Source: Modestobacter marinus (GTDB taxonomy: Bacteria > Actinomycetota > Actinomycetes > Mycobacteriales > Geodermatophilaceae). From it: a stretch of 64,000 nt of DNA. The notes under the pieces are model-generated. The model searched no databases, had not been told where the DNA came from, and saw only the letters and a program-made list of their open reading frames with translations. Positions 54,333 through 63,986 of the stretch are shown here, one piece after another. Positions within the stretch are counted from its first letter, which is position 1. The number at the start of each line of letters is the position of its first letter. Where the stretch lies: NCBI RefSeq assembly GCF_011758655.1, contig NZ_JAAMPA010000001.1:2480001-2544000 (forward strand), in the 5' to 3' direction. Both the position numbers and the translations under genes were made by a program.

Positions 54333-56969
54333 GTGCAGCAGACGCGCCGATGGCGGACACCCGGATGGCTGGTCGCCGTCCCGGTGCTGACCGGTGCTGC
54401 CGGCGGCGCCGCCCCGCTGGCCGCCGACCTGCTGCTCTGCGGCGCCGCGCTGGTCACCGCCGGGCTGCTGTGGCGCGCCGGGGGCCGCCTCTCCGGCGGC
54501 CTGCGCGGCTGGCGGCTGCTCTCCCTCGCCGTGGTCCTCGGGCTGGGCACCAGCCTGTCCGCGGGGCTGGCCGGCACCCCGCCGGTGCGCGGGTTCGACG
54601 TGACCGGCCAGCTGGTCCAGCTGCCGGCGGCGCTGCTCGCGCTGGTCGCCGTGCTCACCCTGCTGTCCCCGGGGCACCTGCGCCGGGGCGGCGCCCGGCT
54701 GGCCACCCAGACGGCCCTGTTCTTCTGCGCCTCGCTCGTGCTGGCCCAGGTGCTGGTGGTCGGACCGGCGATGCGGACCCAGTCCCTGACGGGCGTGGAC
54801 CGTGTCGTGCTGGAGGTCAGCTGCCTGGTGACCGCCTCGGTGGTCTCCGCCGTGCTCCTGCTCATCGCGGCGTCCCCGGCACCCCGGCGGGGCGCCGGCG
54901 CCCTGCTGCTCCTCGCCTCGGCGACCTGGGCGACCACGCACGGCCTGGCGATCGCCGGGGAGGACCTGCCGCTGCCCGCCCTGGGCGGCGCCGCGCCCGC
55001 CGGTGAGCTCGTCGGCCTGCTGCTGCTCTGCCTGGCCGCGCTGCGCGAGCCGGGCGCCCACGCCGAGGCACCACCGACCCGGGCCAGTGCCCGGCTGAAC
55101 GTGGTCGGCCAGCTGCTCCCGCACCTGGTGACGGTGGCGGCCGGGGTCGCCTACCTCGGTGCGCCGCTGCTCGGCGCCGATCCCTCCCCGGCCGCCACGA
55201 TCGCGCTGCTGGGCTGCCTGTCGCTGACCGCCGTCCACCGGGCCGCCGCGGCCCGGGACGAGCACCGGGTCGCCGCGCGGCTGCGGCGGAGCGAGGCGCA
55301 CTTCCGCTCGCTGGTCCGCTCCAGCAGCGACGCGGTGCTCGTCCTGGACAGCGACCTGCGGATCAGCTGGGCCGCTCCCGCCCTGGAGCCGGCCGACGGG
55401 CCCGGCCTGCGGGGCCGGCTGCTGGCGGACGCCGTGCACCCGGAGGACGCCGCCGAGGTGGCCGCCTGGCTCACCGGCGACGGGCCGGACGGCGACGTCC
55501 TCGGCCTGCGCAGCTTCCGGCTGGCCGACCGCAGCGGCGCCTGGCGGGTCTTCGAGGCCGGGGTCAGCGACCTGCGTGGGGACGCCGACGTCGCGGCGCT
55601 CGTGCTGCACTGCCGCGACGTCACCGCCCGGCTCGACCGGGAGCACGAGCTGCGCTCGCTGGCCTTCGTCGACCCCCTCACCGGGCTGCCGAACCGGGCG
55701 GCCCAGCGGCTGGCCCTGGCCGGGTTGCTGGCCGGCGGGGACGACGGCCCGACCCGCGCGGCGCTGCTGCTGATCGAGCTGCACGGCCTGCGCGAGGCCC
55801 TCGACAACGCCGGCAGCGAGGTGGCCGAGACGACGCTGGCCGAGGTCGCCCGCCGGCTGCGCGCCACGGTGCGCGGCGAGGACCAGGTGGCCCGGATCGG
55901 CACCGAGCTGTTCAGCGTGCTGGCGCACGGGACCGGGGACGAGCACGACCGGCTCGCGGCCCGCTGCCTGGCGGCGATCGAGGCGCCGATCACGACCGAC
56001 GCCGGGATCGTCGACCTGTCCGGTGTGGTGGGGCTGGCGCCGCTGGACCCGGGGCTGAGCGAGGGGCAGGCGGTCGACCGGGCCGAGCTCGCCGTCCTGG
56101 ACGCCCGGTCGGCCGGCAGCGGCTCGGTGCGCCGGTACCGGTCCGAGCTGTCCGCCGCCCGCGACCGCCGGGAGCACCTGCGCGCGGACCTGGTCGGTGC
56201 CCGGGAGCGTGGTGAGCTCACGCTGGCCTGGCAGCCGATCGTCGCCCTGGACGACCAGCGGGTCACCGGTGTCGAGGCGCTGCCGCGCTGGCAGCACCCG
56301 CTGTACGGGGAGGTGCCGCCGGAGGAGTTCCTGCCGGTCGCCGCCCGGGCCGGGCTGGTGGTGGACCTGCAGCGCTGGGTGCTGCACGAGGCGACCGCCG
56401 CGGTGCGGGCCCTGCCGGTCGGCGACGGTGAGCTGAAGCTGGGGGTCGACGTCCCGGCCGCCCACCTGGCCGCCGGGACGCTGGTCGGCGACGTGACCGC
56501 CGCCCTGCGGGACAGCGGGCTGCCGCCGGAGAGGCTGGTGGTGGAGATCGCCGAGTCGGCCCTCGAGGTCGGTGCCCTCGCCGACGACGTGACGGCGCTG
56601 CGACTGATGGGCGTGCACGTCGCCGTCGACGGCTTCGGCAGCGGACGCTCCTCGCTGCCCGCCCTCGGCCGGCTGCCGGTCGACATCATCAAGCTGGACC
56701 GGGGCCTGCTGTCCCGGGTCGACCGGGACCCCTACAGTCGGGCGGTCTGCCAGGCGGTGGTCGCGCTGGCCGCGACGCTGGGCGTCGACGTCGTGGCGGA
56801 GGGGGTGGAGACCACCAGTCAGCTGACGGTCCTGCGGGCCCTCGGGTGCGGCTACGCCCAGGGGTACCTCCTCTCCCGGCCGCTGGCGCTGCCCGGCCTC
56901 GCGCAGCTGCTGGAGGCCGACACCGGCCGGCTGTGGCCCGGGCTGACCGGCCGGGTCGGCGCCTCGTGA
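54333..56969 (+). CDS. Membrane PAS-GGDEF-EAL protein with degenerate catalytic sites
   Basis: 878 residues: about eight N-terminal membrane segments (1-300), a PAS-like domain (about 315-430), then GGDEF and EAL. The GGDEF signature reads GTELF (523-527) and its metal-binding Asp segment is IELHG, so diguanylate cyclase activity is unlikely. The product-binding I-site RGED (514-517) is retained. In EAL, E648 is present, but the metal Asn is Asp (D706) and the DD pair is DG (766-767), so phosphodiesterase activity is also doubtful. It is probably a c-di-GMP sensor. The stop overlaps the next gene (GTGA). The GTG at 54333 is preferred over a TTG at 54300. Confidence 0.85.
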   Translation: MQQTRRWRTPGWLVAVPVLTGAAGGAAPLAADLLLCGAALVTAGLLWRAGGRLSGGLRGWRLLSLAVVLGLGTSLSAGLAGTPPVRGFDVTGQLVQLPAALLALVAVLTLLSPGHLRRGGARLATQTALFFCASLVLAQVLVVGPAMRTQSLTGVDRVVLEVSCLVTASVVSAVLLLIAASPAPRRGAGALLLLASATWATTHGLAIAGEDLPLPALGGAAPAGELVGLLLLCLAALREPGAHAEAPPTRASARLNVVGQLLPHLVTVAAGVAYLGAPLLGADPSPAATIALLGCLSLTAVHRAAAARDEHRVAARLRRSEAHFRSLVRSSSDAVLVLDSDLRISWAAPALEPADGPGLRGRLLADAVHPEDAAEVAAWLTGDGPDGDVLGLRSFRLADRSGAWRVFEAGVSDLRGDADVAALVLHCRDVTARLDREHELRSLAFVDPLTGLPNRAAQRLALAGLLAGGDDGPTRAALLLIELHGLREALDNAGSEVAETTLAEVARRLRATVRGEDQVARIGTELFSVLAHGTGDEHDRLAARCLAAIEAPITTDAGIVDLSGVVGLAPLDPGLSEGQAVDRAELAVLDARSAGSGSVRRYRSELSAARDRREHLRADLVGARERGELTLAWQPIVALDDQRVTGVEALPRWQHPLYGEVPPEEFLPVAARAGLVVDLQRWVLHEATAAVRALPVGDGELKLGVDVPAAHLAAGTLVGDVTAALRDSGLPPERLVVEIAESALEVGALADDVTALRLMGVHVAVDGFGSGRSSLPALGRLPVDIIKLDRGLLSRVDRDPYSRAVCQAVVALAATLGVDVVAEGVETTSQLTVLRALGCGYAQGYLLSRPLALPGLAQLLEADTGRLWPGLTGRVGAS

Positions 56970-59737
56970 CCGCGCTGCCGGCGTCGTCGGCCGGCGTGCC
57001 GGCGCTGCCCCAGGTACCGCCGGTGGCGCGCTGGCCCCGGGCGGCGGTGCTGTCCCTGCTCGGTGCGGTCGCCGTCGGCCTCGCGCTCGTGGAGACCGTC
57101 TGGCCCGCGGCCGCGGCGCACTCGGCGCCGGCGGTGCTCAGCGTGGCGTCGCTGGCCATGGGGGTGCTCGTGGCGCGGCACGCCCAGCGGCTGGACCCCG
57201 AGTCCGCGGCACCGTGGCGGGCGTTCGCCGTCATCGCCGGGCTGCTGACGCTGGGCCAGGCGATCGCCGCCGTCCGCGGGGTGGGGGTCAACCCGGCGAC
57301 CGCCGGGCCGCAGGACGTCCCGCTGGTGGTCGCGGTCCCGTTCGCGCTGCTGGGCTGCGCCCGGCTGATCCGGTCGGCCGCCACCGGGATCGGCTCACGG
57401 GTGGCGCTGGACGCCGCCGTCGGCCTGGTCGGCCTGTCCGCGCTGGCCGAGATGGTGATCAGTGCGGCGCTGGGCCGGACCGTCGACTCCGTCGACGACC
57501 TCGTGGCGTGGGGCTACCCCGCCGCCGGGGTCGTGCTCTGCACCGTCGGGCTGGTCACCTTCGCGCGGGTGAGCCAGGCCCGCCGGGCCGCCGCCGGGTG
57601 GCTGCTCGCCTGCTTCGCCTCGGTCGCCGTGGTCACCGTCAGCGGGGCCATCGCCGTGGTCCGTCCCTCCGTCGTCACCGACGTGGTCACCGGCACGGCC
57701 TGGCTGGCCATGCTGGGCTTCGGCACCCTCGCCATCGCCGCCGACCCGGGGCGGTCCACCGACCCGGACGAGCCCCCCGAGGTCCCGCTGCTGGGCGTGG
57801 TGGTCAGCTACTGCGCCGCCTTCGGCGTCGTGCTCGTGCTGCTGGTCGGCCGGATCGCCGGGCGGTCGATCCTGCCGGTGGAGGCGGCCGCCGCGGCCCT
57901 GCTGCTGCTGCTGACCTTCGCCCGGACCCTGGTGTGGGCCGCCGACGGCGCCCGGCTGACCAGGCAGGTGCTGCGCACCGAGGCCTACTTCCGGACGCTC
58001 GTGCACAGCGCCGCCGACATCACCATCGTGCTGGACCACCACGGGCGGATCACCTGGGACTCCGGCGCCGGGCGCCACGCCCACGGCTGGTCGGCACGGG
58101 AGCTGGAGGGCCGGCTGCTCACCGACTTCGTCCACGTCGAGGACCGGGACGAGCTGCTGGCCGCGCTGGCCGCGGGCGCCGACCCGGACGGCGACCAGGG
58201 GCAGGGGCGCACCTTCCGGCTGCGGTCCCGGGACGGCCGCTGGCCGTTCTACGAGACCGTGCGGGTGGTCACCTCCGGGGACCTGCACCGACCTGCCGAC
58301 GGCGCGCCCGCACCGGGTGGCGCCGGGCTGGTGGTGCACCTGCGCGACGCCGACACGCGCCGGCACAGCGAGCTCGAGCTGGAGCGGATGGCCTACACGG
58401 ACTACCTCACCGGGCTGCCCAACCGCGCCCGGCTGATGGCCGCGCTGGCCGGTGCCCGCAGCCGGGCGTCGGAGGGGGAGGCCTCCTGCCTGCTCCTGCT
58501 GGACCTCGACGGCTTCAAGGCAGTCAACGACATCGCCGGGCACGAGGCCGGTGACCTGCTGCTGACCGAGGTCGCGGACCGGCTGCGGGCCACGGTCCGG
58601 GACCGGGACGTGGTCGGCCGGCTCGGCGGCGACGAGTTCGCCGTCCTCGTGCGGGCCGACCTGGACGAGGCGACGGCGCTGGGGGAGCGGATCATCGCCG
58701 AGCTGGCCGGCGTCCACCGGTCGGTGCCCACCCCGGGCGCCGACCCGGACCTGGTCTTCGACGTCTCCTGCAGCATCGGGGTCACCGAGCTGGCCTCCGC
58801 CGAGGAGGTCGCGGCCACGATCCGGCACGCGGACCTCGCCCTGCGTGCGGCCAAGGCCGCCGGCAAGGGGCGCGTCCGTCGGCACGGCGAGACCGCCGAC
58901 AGCGCGACCGTCCGGCGGACCCGGCTGGCCCGCGACCTGCCCGACGCGCTGTCCCGGGGGCAGCTCCGGCTGGTCTACCAGCCCGTCGTCGGCGTCGCCG
59001 AGCGCCGGGTGCTGGGCATCGAGGCCCTCGTCCGCTGGGACCACCCGGTGCTCGGTGAGGTGTCGCCGGAGGAGTTCGTGCCGCTGGCGGAGGACGACGG
59101 GCTGATCGTGCCGCTGCAGCGGTGGGTGCTGGACCAGGCGACCGCTGAGCTCGCCGCCCTGCTCCGCGCCGGCCGTGACCTGCAGCTGGGGGTGAACATC
59201 AGCGTGCGGCACCTGCAGTCGGGGAGCCTGGTGCCCGACGTCGCCGCCGCCCTGGCGCGGGCCGGGCTGCCGCCCCAGCGGCTCATGCTGGAGGTGACGG
59301 AGTCGCTGTTCATCGGTCAGCCGGACCGGGCCGACGGCGACCTGCAGACGTTGCACGACATGGGCTGCGTCATCTCCCTCGACGACTTCGGCCGCGGCTA
59401 CTCGACCTTCGCCTACCTGGCCCGGCTGCCGGTCGACGTGCTCAAGATGGACCGGGAGTTCCTCGCCGGCCTCACCGACGACGCGCGCTGCGCGGCGCTC
59501 GTGGAGAGCGTGATCGAGCTGGGGAACCGGCTGTCCATCGACGTGGTCGCCGAGGGCGTCGAGACCCCGGGGCAGCTGGCGGCGCTGCGCGACCTGGGCT
59601 GCCGGTACCTGCAGGGCTTCCTGCTGGGCCGGCCGACCGGCCCGGCGGAGCTGGCGGCCGTCATCGACGCCTTCGACCCGGCGTCCCTCGATGTCGTGGG
59701 GGCGCAGCCGGCAGCTGCCGTCCCAGGAACAGCCTGA
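56966..59737 (+). CDS. Membrane PAS-GGDEF-EAL protein, catalytic motifs intact
   Basis: 923 residues with the same layout as its overlapping upstream neighbour: about eight membrane segments (1-310), PAS (about 340-470), GGDEF and EAL. The cyclase motif is GGDEF (554-558) with I-site RDRD (545-548) and LDLDGFKAVND. The phosphodiesterase motifs are EALVRW (from 686), LGVNISVRHL, LEVTESL, LDDFGRGYS, LKMDREF and VAEGVET, all intact. Hence bifunctional c-di-GMP synthesis/degradation is plausible. The GTG start overlaps the previous stop by 4 bases. Confidence 0.92.
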   Translation: MTALPASSAGVPALPQVPPVARWPRAAVLSLLGAVAVGLALVETVWPAAAAHSAPAVLSVASLAMGVLVARHAQRLDPESAAPWRAFAVIAGLLTLGQAIAAVRGVGVNPATAGPQDVPLVVAVPFALLGCARLIRSAATGIGSRVALDAAVGLVGLSALAEMVISAALGRTVDSVDDLVAWGYPAAGVVLCTVGLVTFARVSQARRAAAGWLLACFASVAVVTVSGAIAVVRPSVVTDVVTGTAWLAMLGFGTLAIAADPGRSTDPDEPPEVPLLGVVVSYCAAFGVVLVLLVGRIAGRSILPVEAAAAALLLLLTFARTLVWAADGARLTRQVLRTEAYFRTLVHSAADITIVLDHHGRITWDSGAGRHAHGWSARELEGRLLTDFVHVEDRDELLAALAAGADPDGDQGQGRTFRLRSRDGRWPFYETVRVVTSGDLHRPADGAPAPGGAGLVVHLRDADTRRHSELELERMAYTDYLTGLPNRARLMAALAGARSRASEGEASCLLLLDLDGFKAVNDIAGHEAGDLLLTEVADRLRATVRDRDVVGRLGGDEFAVLVRADLDEATALGERIIAELAGVHRSVPTPGADPDLVFDVSCSIGVTELASAEEVAATIRHADLALRAAKAAGKGRVRRHGETADSATVRRTRLARDLPDALSRGQLRLVYQPVVGVAERRVLGIEALVRWDHPVLGEVSPEEFVPLAEDDGLIVPLQRWVLDQATAELAALLRAGRDLQLGVNISVRHLQSGSLVPDVAAALARAGLPPQRLMLEVTESLFIGQPDRADGDLQTLHDMGCVISLDDFGRGYSTFAYLARLPVDVLKMDREFLAGLTDDARCAALVESVIELGNRLSIDVVAEGVETPGQLAALRDLGCRYLQGFLLGRPTGPAELAAVIDAFDPASLDVVGAQPAAAVPGTA

Positions 59738-59765
59738 CCGGTTCCCATCCAGTGGGACGACGCGG

Positions 59766-59795
59766 TTGACGGCGCCGTGCCGGTGGGCGCACAGT
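59766..59795 (+). promoter_or_regulatory. Candidate promoter of the ilvB leader
   Basis: TTGACG (59766-59771) and CACAGT (59790-59795) with an 18-base spacer. The -10 ends 6 bases ahead of the leader GTG, so transcription would begin at or next to the start codon. Confidence 0.5.
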
Positions 59796-59801
59796 GTCCC
59801 C

Positions 59802-59837
59802 GTGCCACGCACTCGTCTGCTCGTAGCGATCCACTAG
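59802..59837 (+). CDS. ilvB leader peptide
   Basis: 11-codon reading frame GTG..TAG encoding [11 protein letters not shown]. Two Leu, two aliphatic Val/Ile and an Ala codon stand just before the stop, the hallmark of branched-chain amino acid attenuation: ribosome stalling on scarce aminoacyl-tRNA would alter downstream folding. It resembles the ilvB leader (MRTRILV...) of Streptomyces. No Shine-Dalgarno is seen, consistent with a leaderless transcript. Confidence 0.8.
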   Translation: MPRTRLLVAIH

Positions 59838-59898
59838 CGCGCCGGTCCCTCCCGACCGACGCGCCACCCCTCCGTGCCAGCGGCACGAGGGGTTTTTT
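59837..59898 (+). promoter_or_regulatory. Transcription attenuator of ilvBNC
   Basis: First hairpin: GCGCGCCGGTC (59837-59847) with GACCGACGCGC (59854-59864), one mismatch. Second: CCCCTCCGTGCC (59867-59878) with GGCACGAGGGG (59882-59892), one bulged C, followed by six T (59893-59898), the only T-run terminator of this kind in the window. Position directly after the leader stop supports attenuation control. Confidence 0.85.
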
Positions 59899-59985
59899 GT
59901 TGGCCGGGCACCGTCTGGCCGACTCCCCGCCCACCGACAGGCGTCCGCCGCAGCACCCCACCCCGCGCCCAGGGAGATCGTCCAG

Positions 59986-61959
59986 ATGAGCACCACCAGC
60001 AGCACCGGCCGCACCGCCGCGGCCCACCCCTCCTCCGCAGCCGGCCCCGCGGCCGGTCCGGCTCCCGGCGCCGGTCCCGCGCCGGCCACGGCCGTGCCGC
60101 CCAGCGAGGCCGCCGCCCAGGCCACCCTCGGGGTCGAGACGACCGCCCGGTCGATGGCCGAGGCCGCCGCCGAGCCGGTCACCGGGATCACCGGGGCGCA
60201 GAGCCTGGTCCGGTCGCTGGAGGCGGTGGGCGTCGAGGTGGTCTTCGGCATCCCGGGCGGGGCGATCCTCCCGGCCTACGACCCGCTGTTCGACTCCGCG
60301 CTGCGGCACGTGCTGGTCCGGCACGAGCAGGGCGCCGGGCACGCCGCCACCGGGTACGCCCAGGCGACCGGGCGGGTCGGGGTCTGCATGGCCACCTCCG
60401 GGCCGGGGGCGACCAACCTGGTCACCCCGCTGGCCGACGCCTACATGGACTCGGTGCCGGTCGTCGCCATCACCGGCCAGGTGCCCAGCGCCGCGATCGG
60501 GACCGACGCCTTCCAGGAGGCGGACATCCGCGGCATCACCATGCCGATCACCAAGCACAACTTCCTGGTCACCGACCCCGACGAGATCCCGCAGCGGATC
60601 GCCGAGGCGTTCCACCTGGCCGGCACCGGCCGGCCCGGCCCGGTCCTGGTCGACATCTCCAAGGACGCGCTGCAGGCCACCACCGACTTCAGCTGGCCGC
60701 CGCGGCTGGACCTGCCCGGCTACAAGCCCACCACCCGCCCGCACGGCAAGCAGGTGCGCGAGGCCGCGGCGCTGATCGCCGCCGCCCGCCAGCCGGTGCT
60801 CTACGTCGGCGGCGGCGTGCTGAAGGCCGGCGCCGCCGCGGAGCTGGCCGAGCTCGCCGAGCTGACCGGCGCCCCGGTGGTCACCACGCTGATGGCCCGC
60901 GGCGCCTTCCCGGACAGCCACCGGCAGAACCTGGGCATGCCGGGCATGCACGGCAACGTCACCGCGGTCACCGCGCTGCAGAAGGCCGACCTGCTGGTCG
61001 CCCTGGGCGCCCGCTTCGACGACCGGGTGACCGGTGAGCTGTCCAGCTTCGCCCCGCACGCCGCCGTCGTCCACGCCGACATCGACCCGGCCGAGATCGG
61101 CAAGAACCGCAAGGCCGACGTCCCGATCGTCGGCGACGCCAAGGCGACGATCGTCGAACTGGTCTCCGCGCTGCGCGCCGAGCACGAGGCCGGGCGTACC
61201 CCGGACCTGGACGGCTGGTGGGCGCAGCTGGAGGACTGGCGCGCCCGCTACCCGCTGGGCTACGACTGGCCCGAGGACGGGATGCTCTCCCCGCAGTACG
61301 TGATCGAGCGGCTGGGCGCGATCGCCGGCCCGGACGCGATCTACGCCTCCGGCGTCGGGCAGCACCAGATGTGGGCGGCCCAGTTCATCTCCTACGAGAA
61401 GCCCGGCACCTGGCTCAACAGCGGCGGTCTGGGCACGATGGGCTACGCCGTCCCGGCCGCCATGGGCGCCAAGTACGGCATGCCCGGCACCACCGTGTGG
61501 GCGATCGACGGCGACGGCTGCTTCCAGATGACCAACCAGGAGCTGGCCACCTGCGCGATCGAGGGGATCCCGATCAAGGTCGCCGTCATCAACAACGGCA
61601 ACCTCGGCATGGTGCGGCAGTGGCAGACCCTGTTCTACGAGGGCCGCTACTCCAACACCCACCTCAACACCCACGGCGGCAAGGAGGGTGGCAAGGAGGG
61701 GACGGCCCGGCAGGTCCGCATCCCCGACTTCGTCACCCTCGCCGAGGCGCTGGGCTGCGTGGGGCTGCGCTGCGAGTCCAAGGACGACGTCGACGCGGTG
61801 ATCGAGAAGGCCATGGCGATCAACGACGCCCCGGTCGTCATCGACTTCATCGTCGGCTCGGATGCCCAGGTGTGGCCGATGGTCGCCGCCGGCAAGAGCA
61901 ACGACGAGATCCTGGCCGCGCGCGACGTGCGCCCGGTCTTCGGGGAGGGACAGGTCTGA
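59986..61959 (+). CDS. ilvB: Acetolactate synthase large subunit
   Basis: 657 residues. ThDP enzyme that condenses pyruvate with pyruvate or 2-oxobutyrate, the first committed step for Val/Leu/Ile. Catalytic Glu in [18 protein letters not shown] region, and the ThDP motif [15 protein letters not shown] to INNGNLGMV. The first about 65 residues are an Ala/Pro-rich extension absent from most homologues. [14 protein letters not shown] segment is also typical. Controlled by the upstream attenuator; the small subunit gene follows after 85 bases containing a double-hairpin element. Confidence 0.96.
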   Translation: MSTTSSTGRTAAAHPSSAAGPAAGPAPGAGPAPATAVPPSEAAAQATLGVETTARSMAEAAAEPVTGITGAQSLVRSLEAVGVEVVFGIPGGAILPAYDPLFDSALRHVLVRHEQGAGHAATGYAQATGRVGVCMATSGPGATNLVTPLADAYMDSVPVVAITGQVPSAAIGTDAFQEADIRGITMPITKHNFLVTDPDEIPQRIAEAFHLAGTGRPGPVLVDISKDALQATTDFSWPPRLDLPGYKPTTRPHGKQVREAAALIAAARQPVLYVGGGVLKAGAAAELAELAELTGAPVVTTLMARGAFPDSHRQNLGMPGMHGNVTAVTALQKADLLVALGARFDDRVTGELSSFAPHAAVVHADIDPAEIGKNRKADVPIVGDAKATIVELVSALRAEHEAGRTPDLDGWWAQLEDWRARYPLGYDWPEDGMLSPQYVIERLGAIAGPDAIYASGVGQHQMWAAQFISYEKPGTWLNSGGLGTMGYAVPAAMGAKYGMPGTTVWAIDGDGCFQMTNQELATCAIEGIPIKVAVINNGNLGMVRQWQTLFYEGRYSNTHLNTHGGKEGGKEGTARQVRIPDFVTLAEALGCVGLRCESKDDVDAVIEKAMAINDAPVVIDFIVGSDAQVWPMVAAGKSNDEILAARDVRPVFGEGQV

Positions 61960-61961
61960 GG

Positions 61962-62020
61962 AAGGACCCCGTCTCCCCCCACCACTCGCACGCTCGCGGC
62001 GGGCCCCTGAGACGGGGCCG
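61962..62020 (+). repeat. Double-hairpin intergenic element, copy 3
   Basis: Starts AAGGACCCC two bases after the ilvB TGA, ends GGGGCCG. The outer stem CCCCGTCTC with GAGACGGGG is perfect; the inner arm CCCACC faces GGCGGG. Unlike the other copies it is inside an operon, between ilvB and ilvN. Confidence 0.8.
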
Positions 62021-62044
62021 ACACCGCAGAACGGAACAGGTCTC

Positions 62045-62569
62045 ATGACACGACACACGCTCTCGGTCCTGGTCGAGAACAAGTCCGGCGTCCTGGCCCG
62101 GGTCTCGGCGCTGTTCAGCCGGCGCGGGTTCAACATCGAGTCCCTCGCCGTGGGGCCGACGGAGAACCCGGACCTGTCCCGGATGACGATCGTGGCCGAC
62201 GCCGAGGCGCAGCCGCTGGAGCAGATCACCAAGCAGCTGAACAAGCTGATCGAGGTGATCAAGATCGTCGAGCTGGACACCGCCGCGGTGCAGCGCGAGC
62301 TGCTGCTGGTCAAGGTGCGCGCGCCGCTGGCCGACCGCGCCCAGGTGCTGCAGACCGCCGAGCTCTTCCGCGCCCGGGTGATCGACGTCAACACCGACAC
62401 GGTCACCCTCGAGGCCACCGGCACGCCGGACAAGCTGCAGGCGCTGCTCGCCGTCCTCGCCCCGCTGGGCATCAAGGAGATGGCGCAGTCCGGCACCGTC
62501 GCACTGGCCCGCGGACCGCGGTCGATGAGCGGCGCCGGTACCTTGCGCCCGGTCGAGCGCTCCGCCTAG
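62045..62569 (+). CDS. ilvN: Acetolactate synthase small (regulatory) subunit
   Basis: 174 residues. N-terminal ACT domain (LSVLVENKSGVLARVSALFSRRG then FNIESLAVGPTE) that binds valine for feedback inhibition, and a C-terminal ACT-like domain (AELFRARVIDVNTDTVTLEATG). Pairs with IlvB. The ATG at 62045 matches the conserved start. Located between a double-hairpin element and a 24-base palindrome. Confidence 0.96.
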   Translation: MTRHTLSVLVENKSGVLARVSALFSRRGFNIESLAVGPTENPDLSRMTIVADAEAQPLEQITKQLNKLIEVIKIVELDTAAVQRELLLVKVRAPLADRAQVLQTAELFRARVIDVNTDTVTLEATGTPDKLQALLAVLAPLGIKEMAQSGTVALARGPRSMSGAGTLRPVERSA

Positions 62570-62596
62570 CCGACCCCGCCCCGCCCACCCGCACTT

Positions 62597-62620
62597 CCAC
62601 CAAAATGGCCATTTTGGTGG
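62597..62620. promoter_or_regulatory. 24-base perfect palindrome before ilvC
   Basis: Half-site CCACCAAAATGG followed by its exact reverse complement, centred at 62608/62609, 27 bases before the ilvC ATG and ahead of its AAGGAG. Its A/T-rich core is unusual for this DNA. It could be a dimer operator or an mRNA hairpin. Confidence 0.7.
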
Positions 62621-62632
62621 TCCATCCACTGA

Positions 62633-63673
<1,041 letters not shown>

Positions 63674-63676
63674 CGC

Positions 63677-63744
63677 CGCGCCCCGGACCGGGGCGCGACA
63701 CGACACGGCCCCCGCAGCGTCTGCTGCGGGGGCCGTGTCGTGTC
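63677..63744 (+). terminator. Double terminator after ilvC
   Basis: First hairpin CGCGCCCCGG facing CCGGGGCGCG with one intervening A (63677-63697). The second has perfect 21-base arms (63697-63717 and 63724-63744) with a 6-base loop. Both lie within 70 bases of the ilvC stop, and the opposing small gene ends 11 bases further. Confidence 0.9.
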
Positions 63745-63755
63745 CGGGGGAGGGG

Positions 63756-63986
63756 TCAGCGGGTGGCTGCCCGCTGGGCGCGGCGGGCGGCGAAGTAGCG
63801 GCTGGCCGACCTCAGGCACAGCAGTGCGACGGTCGCGATCGCGGCGGCGACCAGCAGCAGGGCGAACACGATGCCGCCGCCGTCCCCCTCGCCGAGGGCG
63901 CCGACGAGGATCAGGCCGGTGAACGCGATCGCGATCGACCCGCCGACGATCAGCAGCACCCGGCTGCGGCCGGTCAGCGCCCACAC
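63756..63986 (-). CDS. Small two-helix membrane protein, possibly longer at the 5' end
   Basis: 76 residues from a GTG at 63986: VLLIVGGSIAIAFTGLILVG and IVFALLLVAAAIATVALLCL form two membrane segments separated by GEGDGGG, with a basic C-terminal tail (RYFAARRAQRAATR). No family recognised. The frame is open to the window edge upstream (IWGS), so the true start may lie outside. It converges with ilvC. Confidence 0.55.
   Translation of the reverse strand: MWALTGRSRVLLIVGGSIAIAFTGLILVGALGEGDGGGIVFALLLVAAAIATVALLCLRSASRYFAARRAQRAATR

Noticed and set aside
52518-56618. A 1366-codon open frame on the minus strand
   Set aside because: It is antisense to ilvD and the first GGDEF/EAL gene, which have unmistakable motifs. 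Long antisense frames are expected at this GC content and the translation is low-complexity.
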